From assembly GCF_000003815.2 (NCBI RefSeq), contig NC_049985.1, positions 15,469,207-15,531,124 of the forward strand: a stretch of 61,918 nucleotides of DNA. Reading direction: 5' to 3'. Numbering within the stretch: position 1 is the stretch's first letter; each line of letters starts with the position of its first letter. A program made the position numbers and the translations under genes. Below the pieces are notes generated by a model, which saw nothing but the letters and a program-made list of their open reading frames with translations, ran no database searches and had not been told where the DNA came from. The stretch is from Branchiostoma floridae. Taxonomy: Eukaryota > Chordata > Leptocardii > Amphioxiformes > Branchiostomatidae. Below are positions 46,691-56,546 of this stretch, in pieces.

Positions 46691-46969
46691 TTGTGGGAAG
46701 AATGCTTGTGTGCTGATATCCCTTCTGCTTGTGCACAGATGTCTTTCTTTATGTGTACCATGGGCAATAACATTGTACTTGAGGGCAACAGACTGTATGA
46801 GACGCACTTCTCCACTGGATCTCTGTGGATAGTTGAGGAGGCAAATCATGTTGTCCCAAATCCGTTCTCAACTGTGTCTACTAAACAAGCTGTGGAATTT
46901 GAACATGTTCTTGCCCAAGAAATTGGCGGGTTTAATAGAAACACTCTATTTATAGGACCAAAAAGTTAA
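46691..46969 (+). CDS. Open block near the right part of the mobile element, not recognised
   Basis: A frame ending at TAA 46967-46969 reads MGNNIVLEGNRLYETHFSTG, then SLWIVEEANHVVPNPFSTVS, then TKQAVEFEHVLAQEIGGFNR. An in-frame acceptor-like CACAG precedes ATGTCTTTC. Its composition looks protein-like, and the FSTVSTKQAVE part faintly recalls the C-terminal region of uncharacterised transposon-associated proteins in marine invertebrates. I cannot name a family. It may be the last exon or a decayed piece of the element's protein. Confidence 0.3.
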   Translation: MWEECLCADIPSACAQMSFFMCTMGNNIVLEGNRLYETHFSTGSLWIVEEANHVVPNPFSTVSTKQAVEFEHVLAQEIGGFNRNTLFIGPKS

Positions 46970-48607
46970 AACAAGTACATCTAGTAAATATGAAAGTAAT
47001 GTAATAAAAAAGCATTGCAGACATTGTGATGGCTGATGCCGTAAGTTGATGTACTGATTAATGTTGACTTCACCTTTAGTTTACATGACAGCCATTAGTT
47101 TACATGAATGTCAGTTTGTGAAGCTAGGGCAGATAGTGTGCAGTATTTTGCTGTCCGTCCTGGGCAGGCTTTGGGATCTATAACACAAGACATTGCTCGA
47201 CTTATTATAATTCAGCCTTTTCTAGCATTATTGTTTTATCATGTCATGATTTTGATACTGCCTTGGCAGTTGATAAGGGTAATAAGGACTTTTTGGCTTG
47301 AGATTACATGGACGGAGGATTTAACATGATTGAGAATAAAATATAAATCGTTTTTGATGTTTCATTGTGTTGCTCTGCATATTTCTCTGCATTGATTTCA
47401 CTGTGAATGTATCTGTATATTTCATACTTGAATCATATAGAAAAGAACATTGCATATGTCTAGCCATAAGTTCACTAAGCTCAAACTTGGTTTACGTTTG
47501 ATCACTTCGTTGGGTGTGTGTAGTCTGGATACTGTGTAAACATGGGGGGGGGGGGGGGGCTTGCCCACGTCACGCTTGCAGGACGTGCAGATGGCAGACG
47601 ACTTTAGATTATTAAAAACTGTTACAAGACGTGAGGGCCGTGTTATGATCAAAGTAAGAATGCTTCCAGGTCGGTGGTGAAGGACAGCAGGAAGTGGTGG
47701 GTCGACGGATTTTGCAGCACTGGAAGCAAACGCGCTCCGTGGCTGGGCTGCTGTATGTACCGGGGTGCAGCTACTTCCGGGTTTTTGAATTACCCGCGAA
47801 AAGAAATACTAACAGTAAGGAGAGTTACGATGTCAATCGACGATCGGGGAAGGATTTCCAATGCTTTGACATTCTATAGCCTCCAAAAAGCACACATTTT
47901 TATTACAGTTCTATGACAAAATAGCTACTTAACACATCATTGACGCAAAGTTGCAGAGGAATCGTTTTATTGATCAACGATACGCTAAGCTGTTTACTGT
48001 GGTGTCTGATTGTAGTTTAGCAGCATGCACTATGACTTTTGACCTCATTTGACCTGATTTAAACAGCTGGCATCGCGATCGCACGATAAACACAGATAAA
48101 CAAGGTTCCCAGTGCGCCATTGATCTTTTACAGGTGTAAGTTAACGCGTTCGATTCTAAAACAACATATTGACACTCCAAGTGAGGGTGTTTTGGTCAAC
48201 GTTGCATTGAAACCCCGCTTGTTGCACGATATATTTTAGAGACATGGTTCCATGGAAAATATTGCACAGGATTTTACCCTTATATACGCACATACTTTCT
48301 TAAATGCGGTCCTTAAGTAACGCAGGAGGTGTTTTTTCGAATGGACAGTAGAAAGAGGGTCGACTTTTTGATGACAGGTATTAACACAATCCAAGCATTA
48401 TTATCAAGTAAGTTTGTTTTATTTAGGTTATCCACATTTGTAACCTTGCACAAGGCTAGCTGGATCAAGCAATCGAGCTGCTGTATTGTTGCAATCATCC
48501 AGTAAACCCGCATGGGTTCGCTGCCAGGCAGGTCATTTCCGGGTCTCCCGGCGTCTCCCGGGAGTTTAGAATGTTCGCGCAGGCGCAGTACGTTCCGGTG
48601 ACGTGCT

Positions 48608-48616
48608 CATGTGATC
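48608..48616. repeat. Target site duplication, right
   Basis: CATGTGATC, identical to 43159-43167. Confidence 0.85.
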
Positions 48617-48752
48617 TATTGTGCAGGATTGGAACGCAAAGGTTAGAGTTGATCATTGGAGAGGGGTTGTTGAAAATCTGCTTTTCTATCAGTACAGTTT
48701 TTTTTCCTACACAAGTTATTAAAGTACTTGTCTTGCTTGTAATGATTGATGG

Positions 48753-48768
48753 ACAAATATGCGAAGAC
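48753..48768 (-). promoter_or_regulatory. Upstream CAAATATGCGAAGA block of AM6, displaced by the insertion
   Basis: ACAAATATGCGAAGAC followed by CATTGCTATCAT. Without the 5.4-kb element it would sit about 285 bp upstream of the AM6 ATG, the usual distance; it is now 5.7 kb away. Confidence 0.55.
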
Positions 48769-48826
48769 ATTGCTATCATTCGCATGTAGAGGTGTGTGCT
48801 TCTTGCGTTTGGCTGCTATCTTAGTA

Positions 48827-48974
48827 CTCTCCAAGCAGAAGTTTGGCTCTGGCTGTTTTATGACGTATTTTAGGCGTTTTTGTTGAGCTTAAAAGATTAC
48901 AAAATAGAATGCTCGACAAAAACGCCTAAACACTTTAAAAAAAAAACACCGGGGCCAACCTTCTGTATGGAGAG
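48827..48974. mobile_element. MITE family 1 copy
   Basis: CTCTCCAAGCAGAAGTTTGGC on the left and CTTCTGTATGGAGAG on the right, with TA on both sides, in the original far-upstream region of AM6. Confidence 0.75.
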
Positions 48975-49466
48975 TACTACTAAAGTATCTTGGCAGCTGC
49001 TTTTGGACCGTCATTTAGCCTAGGCTTCGCTGGACAAATAGTAGAAATTGTCTAAATCAAATGGAGTATGCTAGAGGAGTCAACTGATTAGTATATATTT
49101 ATAATATTCACTCCATTTGGCCAATTAGGGTAATAACATATGACAGTTTTCTAAAACGTTATCCGCGGAGGCTAAATCGTTAGAGTTTCTCCAAGCAGAG
49201 GTTGGACGGGGAGGTTGCTACCTTCTGCTTGCTATGGGCGGTACAAATGTCAGAGAACGGTAATATAGAAATGACTATTCCAAAGGGTGCACACGATGTT
49301 GGGAGGGCTTTGTCTTCTTTGTCTTTGCTTCCCAACACTAGGAAGAAATCCGTTACTTCTTACACATATACACGTGTAGTTCCTTTAATAGGATACCCTG
49401 TTTAGTCGGGTTGATGTCAGTTCTCTCCCTTCTCCCCGTCTATATATATACTAGTACTCTACATGA

Positions 49467-49566
49467 NNNNNNNNNNNNNNNNNNNNNNNNNNNNNNNNNN
49501 NNNNNNNNNNNNNNNNNNNNNNNNNNNNNNNNNNNNNNNNNNNNNNNNNNNNNNNNNNNNNNNNNN
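49467..49566. other. Assembly gap, 100 N
   Basis: Run of N in the AM6/AM7 spacer, in the AM7 3' flank. Confidence 1.
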
Positions 49567-49940
49567 AATATGACCCAGGCTAAAGAAGATCTGTCATCAT
49601 GGAAGATTTCCAACATTGTACGAATGACCTAGTTTGGCTGCTTTTGAGGAAAGAAGACAATAATGCTAAGAGATGGAAAAGGCCAAGAAATCATCATATT
49701 TATGACACAAAATGTGTACTTGTTTTATTACTAGATAGTCTACAACAATCAACGACAAAAAGAAATCCAACTGAAAATGTACAAGTGATATCCTTGGCAC
49801 AGTGGTGATACATTTATAGGTCTGGCTATACCTGGTTGTTCAGTGTAACAAGTGATGTTACAGCTGAAGGACTAGCAAGAGTACAGAGCATCAAATTGCG
49901 TTTTACACATCGGGTAGACATTGAATACACGTACACCATA

Positions 49941-50140
49941 CTCTCCAAGCAGAGGTTAGGCTCCGGTTGTTTTTTAACGTTCTTTGTTAGTCGTTTTTAT
50001 CAGGCTTTCTATTTTGTATTTTATCTTGCTGTGTCAAAACCTGGCTGGCGTACTTCAAGAAAAATGACAAATAGAAAGCCCGATACAAACGGCTAAAAAA
50101 ACGTTAAAAAGCAGCCGGAGCCTAACCTCTGCTTGGAGAG
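49941..50140. mobile_element. MITE family 1, best full-length copy
   Basis: 200 bp with near-perfect arms: CTCTCCAAGCAGAGGTTAGG, CTCCGGTTGTTTTTTAACGT, then the complement GCCTAACCTCTGCTTGGAGAG, with TA duplicated on both sides. It lies in the AM7 3' flank and interrupts sequence that is continuous in the AM6 3' flank (GTAGACA...ATATCAGAGGTTAATTG). Confidence 0.85.
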
Positions 50141-50736
50141 TAGTATATCATAGGTTAATTGGATACAACAGAACGATAATATTGAAGCACTAGGCTGACC
50201 AATAGTAGCAACTTGCAAGGAAACACAAGTAGGTGCCATAGTGGCCTTTCCTTGGGAGACATTTGTCAAAAATCAAATCCTGTAAAATCTAATCCTGGAC
50301 TACTCTTGACGACCGTTATTTTTTCTACATTGGTGAGAAAGTACGTAGATGATGCCATCACTACAATAATAAGCCTGTTAAGTATTTGGTAATTATATCT
50401 TCTTACGTTAATACTTCATGCGATGTGTATGTGTAGTACACATTCAACGTGTTTACTTTTTTCACTAGAGAGCTCAAACAAGGTCATCTAGAGCTGTATG
50501 ACCTTTTAGACATATTTTTCTTGAAAAACACATTCATATCATTATATGCTTACGCCTTAAGGTTTGATAACATGTAGCTTGCTACTTTGTATGTACTTTA
50601 TATCTGTAGCGGTATCTTAGCGCTGTCGGAAATATCACCTTCATATCATCAGCAAGATATTCATGTAGCTACATGCGTAAAGTTTGGTAACGTGTTGCTT
50701 GTTACTTAGCGGCATCGTGTGCTCAACCATGCTTCA

Positions 50737-52184
50737 TCAAGCAAGATTTATATAGAAATCGGAGGGCCCTTGTTGTTGTTCTGCTACGTACATGTGCAAT
50801 TTTTTGGCCAATTGGAAGTGGTCTGGCCCCTCGATAGAGCACACGTCATGCCCACAGCACTTCTTGTGTCCGACAGACCAGTGTTGTATCTGACAGTCAC
50901 GGCTGCAGTAGCGGGTCAGCTTGCACCCGGCACACAGCTTCAGGGTTTTCCTGTAGAGAAGATGTAAACAGGTACAGAAGCTGTTCAGAGATAAATCAGG
51001 AAATTTAAAAAAAAAAAAATCGATTTCACGTCGATGAAGGTTAGACATCCAGGTAATGAGATACGCATAAAGCAGTTACTCAAGCAAATGGATATTTTAC
51101 TGATTATATGAAGACATAACAGGTACAAATGATGTTCAAGGGCTGGGTCAAATTCACAGAAAATCTTTTGATCTCTCAATATGTAGGCTACAAAGAAATC
51201 TAGATGGAAACATGTACATACTCCGTTTATGTCAATTGCAACATTTTCACAGAGGATGAGAAAAGAATGGTGCGGAAAACTGTATCCCCGACGGAATTGT
51301 CACCAGCAAAACCTACCTTTTTCCTGGTTTGCCACACTTAGGGTTGCAGCATCTCAACAGCTTGGTTCTCCTCGCCTCTTGTATCAGTTTTACACTTTCT
51401 TGGTTACCGGCTTCTGTTCCCAACCTAGTGGAAGGTGTGACTCATTTAGGGAACAAGATATATTTTGTACAAATGTATATACGTCTTCTACAACACTCTG
51501 AAAAAGTTTCACGATTTACACAAACACACACACAAACAAACAAACAAACAAACACACACACACACACACACGAACACATGCACACACAAACACACACAAT
51601 GCCATACCATACCCAGGACAAAGGGTACAACAATAGGAAGTTCTGCTGAAGTTAAACTAACAACAAATGTCCGGAAACACAGACACGATACAAGCACATA
51701 CACACACACCCAAAGCAATACCTCTATTTTTCATTAAGGTAAGAATCGTTCATTCTATAGTCTGACGGAAATGAGGGACACTTACCTCTGGCCTATATAA
51801 CCGTCGGTCAAATCAGGTCTTGCTCCGAGCTCAATCAGTCGCCGAACTGTGTCGACATGTTTGAAGTGACATGCACCCATGAGTGGCGTGTCATGGAAGC
51901 CGTCCCGTATGTCTACTGTTGCACCATGCTGCACCAGCAAGTCCACCACTTCTGTTTTCCCTGTTCAATTTGAGACACAAGCAACACATATTAACTAATC
52001 AAGAATCCATGGGATTGGATCCAGCGGGGTTGCATTACCGCTCGGCCACAGCGACATGTACTGTTCGGAGATGAAAATATGATAAATGGTTATAAATCAT
52101 TGCAATTTCCTTTTTTTTGTGCTCATTCCAGTTCAGGTCTTTACTCTAGCACCTGCTTATCCTAGACTATAGACTTCTTAGCTG

Positions 52185-52225
<41 letters not shown>

Positions 52226-53759
52226 CTCGGAGAGAGAGAGAGAGAGAGAGAGACTCGGAGAGAGAGAGAGAGAGAGACAGACAGATATAGTTATAGATAT
52301 GTATATATTACTAGGAACTATTTTGCAAATGAGTTTTTGTATGGCGAAGAGGTCTGCATTACACGATCTAGTCGTGGACTTAAATTACAATGAAAAGTCG
52401 TATCTAAATTTAATTCTGAATTTTGCCTTCGATCGGCGTATAATTGTTTCGAATTACCTACCATTGACCGCTGCTGCGTGAAGGGGAGCGCATGCGGCCA
52501 TGGATCTCTTCACCAAAGACGCCCCCTTGCGGAGCAGCAGCCTAACTAGGTCCAGTTGCCCAGTTCCACAGGCAAAATGCAGTGCCGTGCTTGGTGGTAA
52601 GGAAGTGTCATTGCCTGGGCTCCAGTTCTCCAGCGGATCGAAGTCAATGTCTGCACCTGCGTTTGGTGATCCATGGTTGAGTAAAAATGAATTGCACATG
52701 CGAGATTTCATAACGATGTCCTGCATATGTTTGTATACAATACAAAGCTTGGTTTGTCAACGCCGTTTACTGTGATGCATTATAAATTTTACTCAAGATA
52801 AAGTGGCCCGCAACAGTCGTGCTTAGAGCTGTGTACCTAAAGAAATTTTAGGTACAGATACAGGTACAGGTACACGGGTTTAGGTACAGGTCCGGACCTT
52901 TACCTGTACCCAAAGAGGTTATATCACATACAACCTCCTTGCTGTACCTAAACAAGTTTGTAGAGTTTGATCAATCATCGTAAGTTATAAATGTAGCCAA
53001 CTGTCTTTTATAGTGAGAAATTGCCATCTTTGTTTGAGGATTTAGATAGTCTATTTGAACCTCAAAACAGAGTTTTATCCATTTTCAACTGCAAGATTAT
53101 CACAATTGTCATCTTCGGTTTGGAATTTACTTATCTTTAGTGTCAAAAATTTGGTGTTCAATAGTGATTCAGTTATTTAGGTACAGGCACACAAATGTTT
53201 AGGTCCGGACCTGTACGTAAACAATTTTATTGGTACGGTACAGGTATAGGTTCACAGCCATAGTCGTGCTAGACTTTCCAAGCTCTCATGTAAATTCATT
53301 GCCTGAAAAGATCAAAAGGTGTCGCCAATACACTGCATGTACCAGTTATTCACACTTGTGTGCAAATCATTTACATAAGCCCTCTTTTCAAACCCAAATC
53401 TGCGCGAAAACATATCATTTACTGCATATTTTGTGCAAGTGCTTGATTTCTGCTGTAAAATGAACGTGTAACCTGGACTTGTGAAGTAAAACAACAGCAC
53501 TAGATGTGTTGTTGTTGTTGTTGAGTAACCGACCCCTGCAAATGCTAGGAGAAAATTGGACACAGATGTTAGTTAGTCTTTTGACAGTCCCGGTGGTACT
53601 GTATTTAGTCCAGGCAAGGATGTAACATTTACAGTGACCTCTGTCCTTATTCTACGATTATGCCCATTACTTACCAGCTTCCAATGCCCTTTTAACGCCT
53701 TCAATACAGCCATTCGCAGCCGCACCCAACAGAAATTCATTCGCATCAGTTTCCGCCAT
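50737..53759 (-). CDS. AM7: ankyrin-repeat/MYND zinc-finger protein, 5 exons, 258 aa
   Basis: Minus-strand exons are 53675-53759, 52462-52656, 51786-51960, 51317-51424 and 50737-50950, giving 777 nt in one frame. Exon 1 reads MAETDANEFLLGAAANGCIE. Exon 2 reads GADIDFDPLENWSPGNDTSL and then LDLVRLLLRKGASLVKRS. Exon 3 carries TEVVDLLVQHGATVDIRDGF. The MYND finger (about residues 176-223) begins RCCNPKCGKPGKR; exon 5 has LCAGCKLTRYCSRDCQIQHW, where the usual CGRC is CAGC, so the zinc cysteines are kept. The tail has a QQQGPSDF stretch. Intron 3 has a GT donor (AGAG|GTAAGT). It is closest to AM6 in exons 1 and 2. An hAT-like element has inserted in intron 1. Confidence 0.88.
51525..51600. repeat. 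(CA)n/(CAAA)n microsatellite
   Basis: A low-complexity tract in AM7 intron 3. Confidence 0.85.
52004..52060 (-). repeat. tRNA-like remnant
   Basis: On the minus strand, GTCGCTGTGGCCGAGCGGTA is a good D-arm/box A of a Ser/Leu-type tRNA, followed soon by GGATCCAATCCCATGG, which resembles a damaged T-arm. The anticodon arm is missing. It is probably a SINE head or a pseudo-tRNA in AM7 intron 2. Confidence 0.4.
52185..52290. repeat. (AT)n and (GA)n microsatellite
   Basis: An AT tract followed by GA runs with two CTCGGAGAGAG interruptions, in AM7 intron 2. Confidence 0.9.
52824..53262. mobile_element. 439-bp non-autonomous hAT-like element
   Basis: The ends TAGAGCTGTGTACCTA and TAGGTTCACAGCCATA are imperfect inverted repeats, and GTCGTGCT (8 bp) is duplicated on both sides (52816-52823, 53263-53270). 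AM3 intron 1 shows the empty site as continuous ACAACAGTCGTGCTAGACCG (24374-24393). An 8-bp duplication and a TA-GCTGTG end fit the hAT class. Its interior is rich in GGTACAGGT palindromes. There is no coding capacity. Confidence 0.8.
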
Positions 53760-53854
53760 TCCGTAAGAACTGCCGCTGTCGGACACCTTTCCACGTGTGT
53801 GTTCTGACGATGTGCGAGTCTGATCTGATGACGCGTGGGAGGAAGTTGTTTTGT

Positions 53855-53880
53855 CACGTGACCTACTGTTTTGACACGTG
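53855..53880 (-). promoter_or_regulatory. AM7 promoter double E-box
   Basis: CACGTG at 53855-53860 and 53875-53880, exactly 20 bp apart, 96-121 bp upstream of the ATG (TCACGTGACCTACTGTTTTG then ACACGTGATC). This is also the empty-site equivalent of the AM6 insertion. Confidence 0.7.
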
Positions 53881-54084
53881 ATCTATTGTCGAACTGCGTA
53901 AGAACGCAAAACTTTTGAGAGGATCTTTAGAAACAGAGTATTGAAATATCATGAAAATCTGTTTTGCTATCAGTACGTTTTTTTCCTATACAAGTATTTA
54001 TCTTGCTTGTAGTGATTGATGCGAAGACATTGCTATCATAACATCCGAGATGTGTGCTTCTTGCGTCTGGCTGCCATCTTGGTA

Positions 54085-54302
54085 CTCCCCAAGGCCCTCC
54101 AAGCAGAAGTTTGGTTGATTAGTTACGTATTTTAGGCGTTTTTGTCGGGCTTTCTATTTTGTGTTTTCCTCTTGATTTCCGCCGCTTTTTGGCTGGTGGA
54201 CTGGGCATGAAGAAGACAGTACAAAATAGAATGTCGACAAACATCATTTAATGCCTAAAACACTTTTAAAAAACAGCCGGAGCCAAACCTCTGCTTGGAG
54301 AG
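54085..54302. mobile_element. MITE family 1 copy
   Basis: CTCCCCAAGGCCCTCCAAGCAG on the left and CAAACCTCTGCTTGGAGAG on the right. The left end is disrupted by a short insertion, and the right TA is changed to CA. It lies upstream of AM7. Confidence 0.65.
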
Positions 54303-55245
54303 CACTATTGTCTTCTGACAGTTTTCTAACAACGTGATCCGCGGAGCCTGGTAGAGGTTAGACCGTTAATATTTTCAGCAGAGGTTACCTTTTTCTTGCT
54401 TAATCTTGGCGGTGCAAATGTCAGAGGGTAGTAATATGGACCAATATGTGTGCATGTCATGATGTTTGGAGGACTATGTTTTCGTTGCCTTTGCTTTCAA
54501 ACAGAAGGTTACCATTACTCTAAAGAAATTCTTTTCTAATAGGATTCCCTGTTTAGTCAGGTTGTTATGATGTCAGTTCTCTCCCTTCTCCCCTTCTGTA
54601 TATATAACGTTACATGTACATCGAAGATTTCCAAACATTGCACGAATAACCTAATTTGGCTGATTTCAAGGAAAGAAGACAATAATGCTAAGTGAAGGGC
54701 AAAAAAATCATATCTACGAGACAAAGGGTGTACTCTAGTTTAGTACTACAGCAATCAATGACAAAAAGTTGAAAATGTATATCAAGTAATTTCTTAGCAC
54801 AGTGGTGATGATTTCGTTATAGGTTTGGCCACATGGATTTTAGTGTAACCAGCGATGGTACAGCTGAAGGACTAGCAAAACTACAGAGTACAGAGTGCGT
54901 TTTACACAACGAGTAGACATTGAAATTAAATACAACTGTATCACAATAGAATAAAAAATGCTGAAGCACTAGGCTGACCAATGCTAACAACCGACAATTG
55001 CGCAAGCAGATCATACAAATAGGCGTCTTTGTGTCCTTTCCTTGAGGGACATTTGTCAAATCGAGCGTGTAAAATAACATTCTATTTATACTACATTCTT
55101 GACGAGTGTTAATTGGTGAGAAAGTAGATGGTGCCATCAATACAATGAGCCTTTTCATTATCTGTTGAATCATCATATTTTCACACTTCAAGTGATTCGT
55201 AATTCCGAAAAAAGAGGAATGGATATCCGTCAGTGCATGCAATAT

Positions 55246-55547
55246 AGATCAGTCGATATCTGACTCGGAGAGCAGCGTAGAGGATCGGGAGGGAAGAGAG
55301 GCAAACACAGACGAACACTGTTGAGCAGACAAAGGAAACAGACGGAAGTCGTAACATGTCAAGTCCAATTTCCCCAAGAGAAGACTCTGCAAACTACTCC
55401 CAGGACTACTCCGACTCCGATGATGATGATGATGAGTTTGAGGAAGACAATCCAGTATCCAGCTCTGATGAGGACATCCCAGAGGAGATTCCAGACTGAG
55501 AGATTCCTGGGGCCAACAGGAACAGGAGCAATAAATCTTGTGTAGTA
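55246..55547 (+). mobile_element. 302-bp inserted segment with an acidic ORF and AATAAA, possible retrocopy
   Basis: CATGCAATAT occurs directly on both sides (55236-55245 and 55548-55557), suggesting a 10-bp target duplication. The segment carries an intronless ORF (55356-55499) and AATAAA at 55530-55535, twelve bases from its end. No poly(A) tail remains, so retrotransposition is only one reading. Confidence 0.45.
55356..55499 (+). CDS. Small acidic ORF, 47 aa
   Basis: ATG to TGA encodes MSSPISPREDSANYSQDYSD, then SDDDDDEFEEDNPVSSSDED, then IPEEIPD. It is almost entirely Ser/Asp/Glu. The frame stays open upstream to a TAG at 55278-55280. Acidic stretches like this are seen at the N-terminus of several transposase families and in nuclear proteins; no specific family can be named. 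It lies within the segment flanked by CATGCAATAT. Confidence 0.3.
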   Translation: MSSPISPREDSANYSQDYSDSDDDDDEFEEDNPVSSSDEDIPEEIPD

Positions 55548-55562
55548 CATGCAATATGATAT

Positions 55563-56335
55563 CAGGGGTGCCTAAGTAATCATACGGTCCTTATGGAAAA
55601 CATACGATCCACTACTAAGAAACATACGATCTGCATGGAAAACATACGATCCTTACGGAAAACATTCGATCCTTACGGAAAACATACGATCCACTACTAA
55701 GAAACATACGATCTGTATGGAAAACATACGATCCTTACGGAAAACATACGATCCTTACGGGAAAACATACGATCCACTACTAAGAAACATACGATCTGTA
55801 TGGAAAACATACGATCCTTACGGAAAACATTCGGTCCTCACGGAAAACATACGATTCACTGCTAAGAAACATACGACCTGTATGGAAAACATACGATCCT
55901 TGCGGAAAACATACGATCCTTACTAATCTTTTGGACCAACGCACGGGTCACGTCATACGTAATCTAATCTCCTTTTTTCCGTGTAGTTGGTACAATAATA
56001 TGCCGCCTAAGAAGCCAGAATTAGTGTAGGTCTGGGTTTTGGTGTTTGGCAGGATGTGATAAGCCCGTACGCAAAGATATCGTAACGAATAATGAGCAAT
56101 CCCGAGGCCGCCATAGTGAATCTGCCGCTTGTGTCACGTGGTCCAGCAAATTACTAGTAGTAAGGATCGTATGTTTCTTAGCAGTGGATCGTATGTTTTC
56201 CGTAAGTATCGTATCTTTCTTAGTAGTGGATCGTATGTTTTCCGTAAGGATCGTTTGTTTTCCGTAAGGATCGTTTGTTTTCCGTAAGGATCGTATATTT
56301 TCCGTCAGGATCGTATGATTACTTAGGCACCCCTG
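55563..56335. mobile_element. Foldback element of ACATACGATCC sub-repeats
   Basis: CAGGGGTGCCTAAGTAATCA on the left is the complement of TGATTACTTAGGCACCCCTG on the right. Between them, units such as GGAAAACATACGATCCTTAC and CTACTAAGAAACATACGATC repeat about 17 times on the left arm and return inverted (GGATCGTATGTTTTCCGTAA) on the right arm. The spacer is unique (about 55920-56160). The CAGGGG end resembles hAT termini, but no clean 8-bp duplication is visible: the flanks ATGATAT/ATATCAT extend the inverted repeat instead. It lies in the AM8 3' flank. Confidence 0.75.
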
Positions 56336-56546
56336 GATATCATGTCCTTATGGGCGACATATTTTTTCTACAAGTAAGGACATTCTTAGTAAGAAATAGC
56401 TATATGTTTAAGATTTGTTAACATGTGACGTGATAATTTCTATTATATTTTCATATGCCTGATATGGCTGTAGCGGCATCGTCCGCTCAACAATGCTTCA
56501 TATGTAAGAGTCATTCATGCAAGGCATGTTATGTCTAGAGTTATGT

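Larger units (their letters stand above)
43168..48607. mobile_element. 5.44-kb DNA transposon-like insertion in the AM6 promoter
   Basis: The 35-bp terminal inverted repeats (43168-43202 and 48573-48607) start AGCACGTCACC and end GCGCGAAC, with one mismatch. A perfect 9-bp direct repeat, CATGTGATC, flanks them. Removing the element would rejoin TTTTGACATGTGATC to TATTGTGCAGGATTG, which is the arrangement present uninterrupted at AM7 (TTTTGACACGTGATCTATTG at 53871-53890). A 9-bp duplication with long inverted repeats fits Mutator-like or Merlin-like elements; I cannot read a transposase with confidence, so the superfamily is open. Inside are a candidate spliced gene (43227-44494), an unplaced open block at 46691-46969, and a hairpin at 44015-44105. 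Confidence 0.85.
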
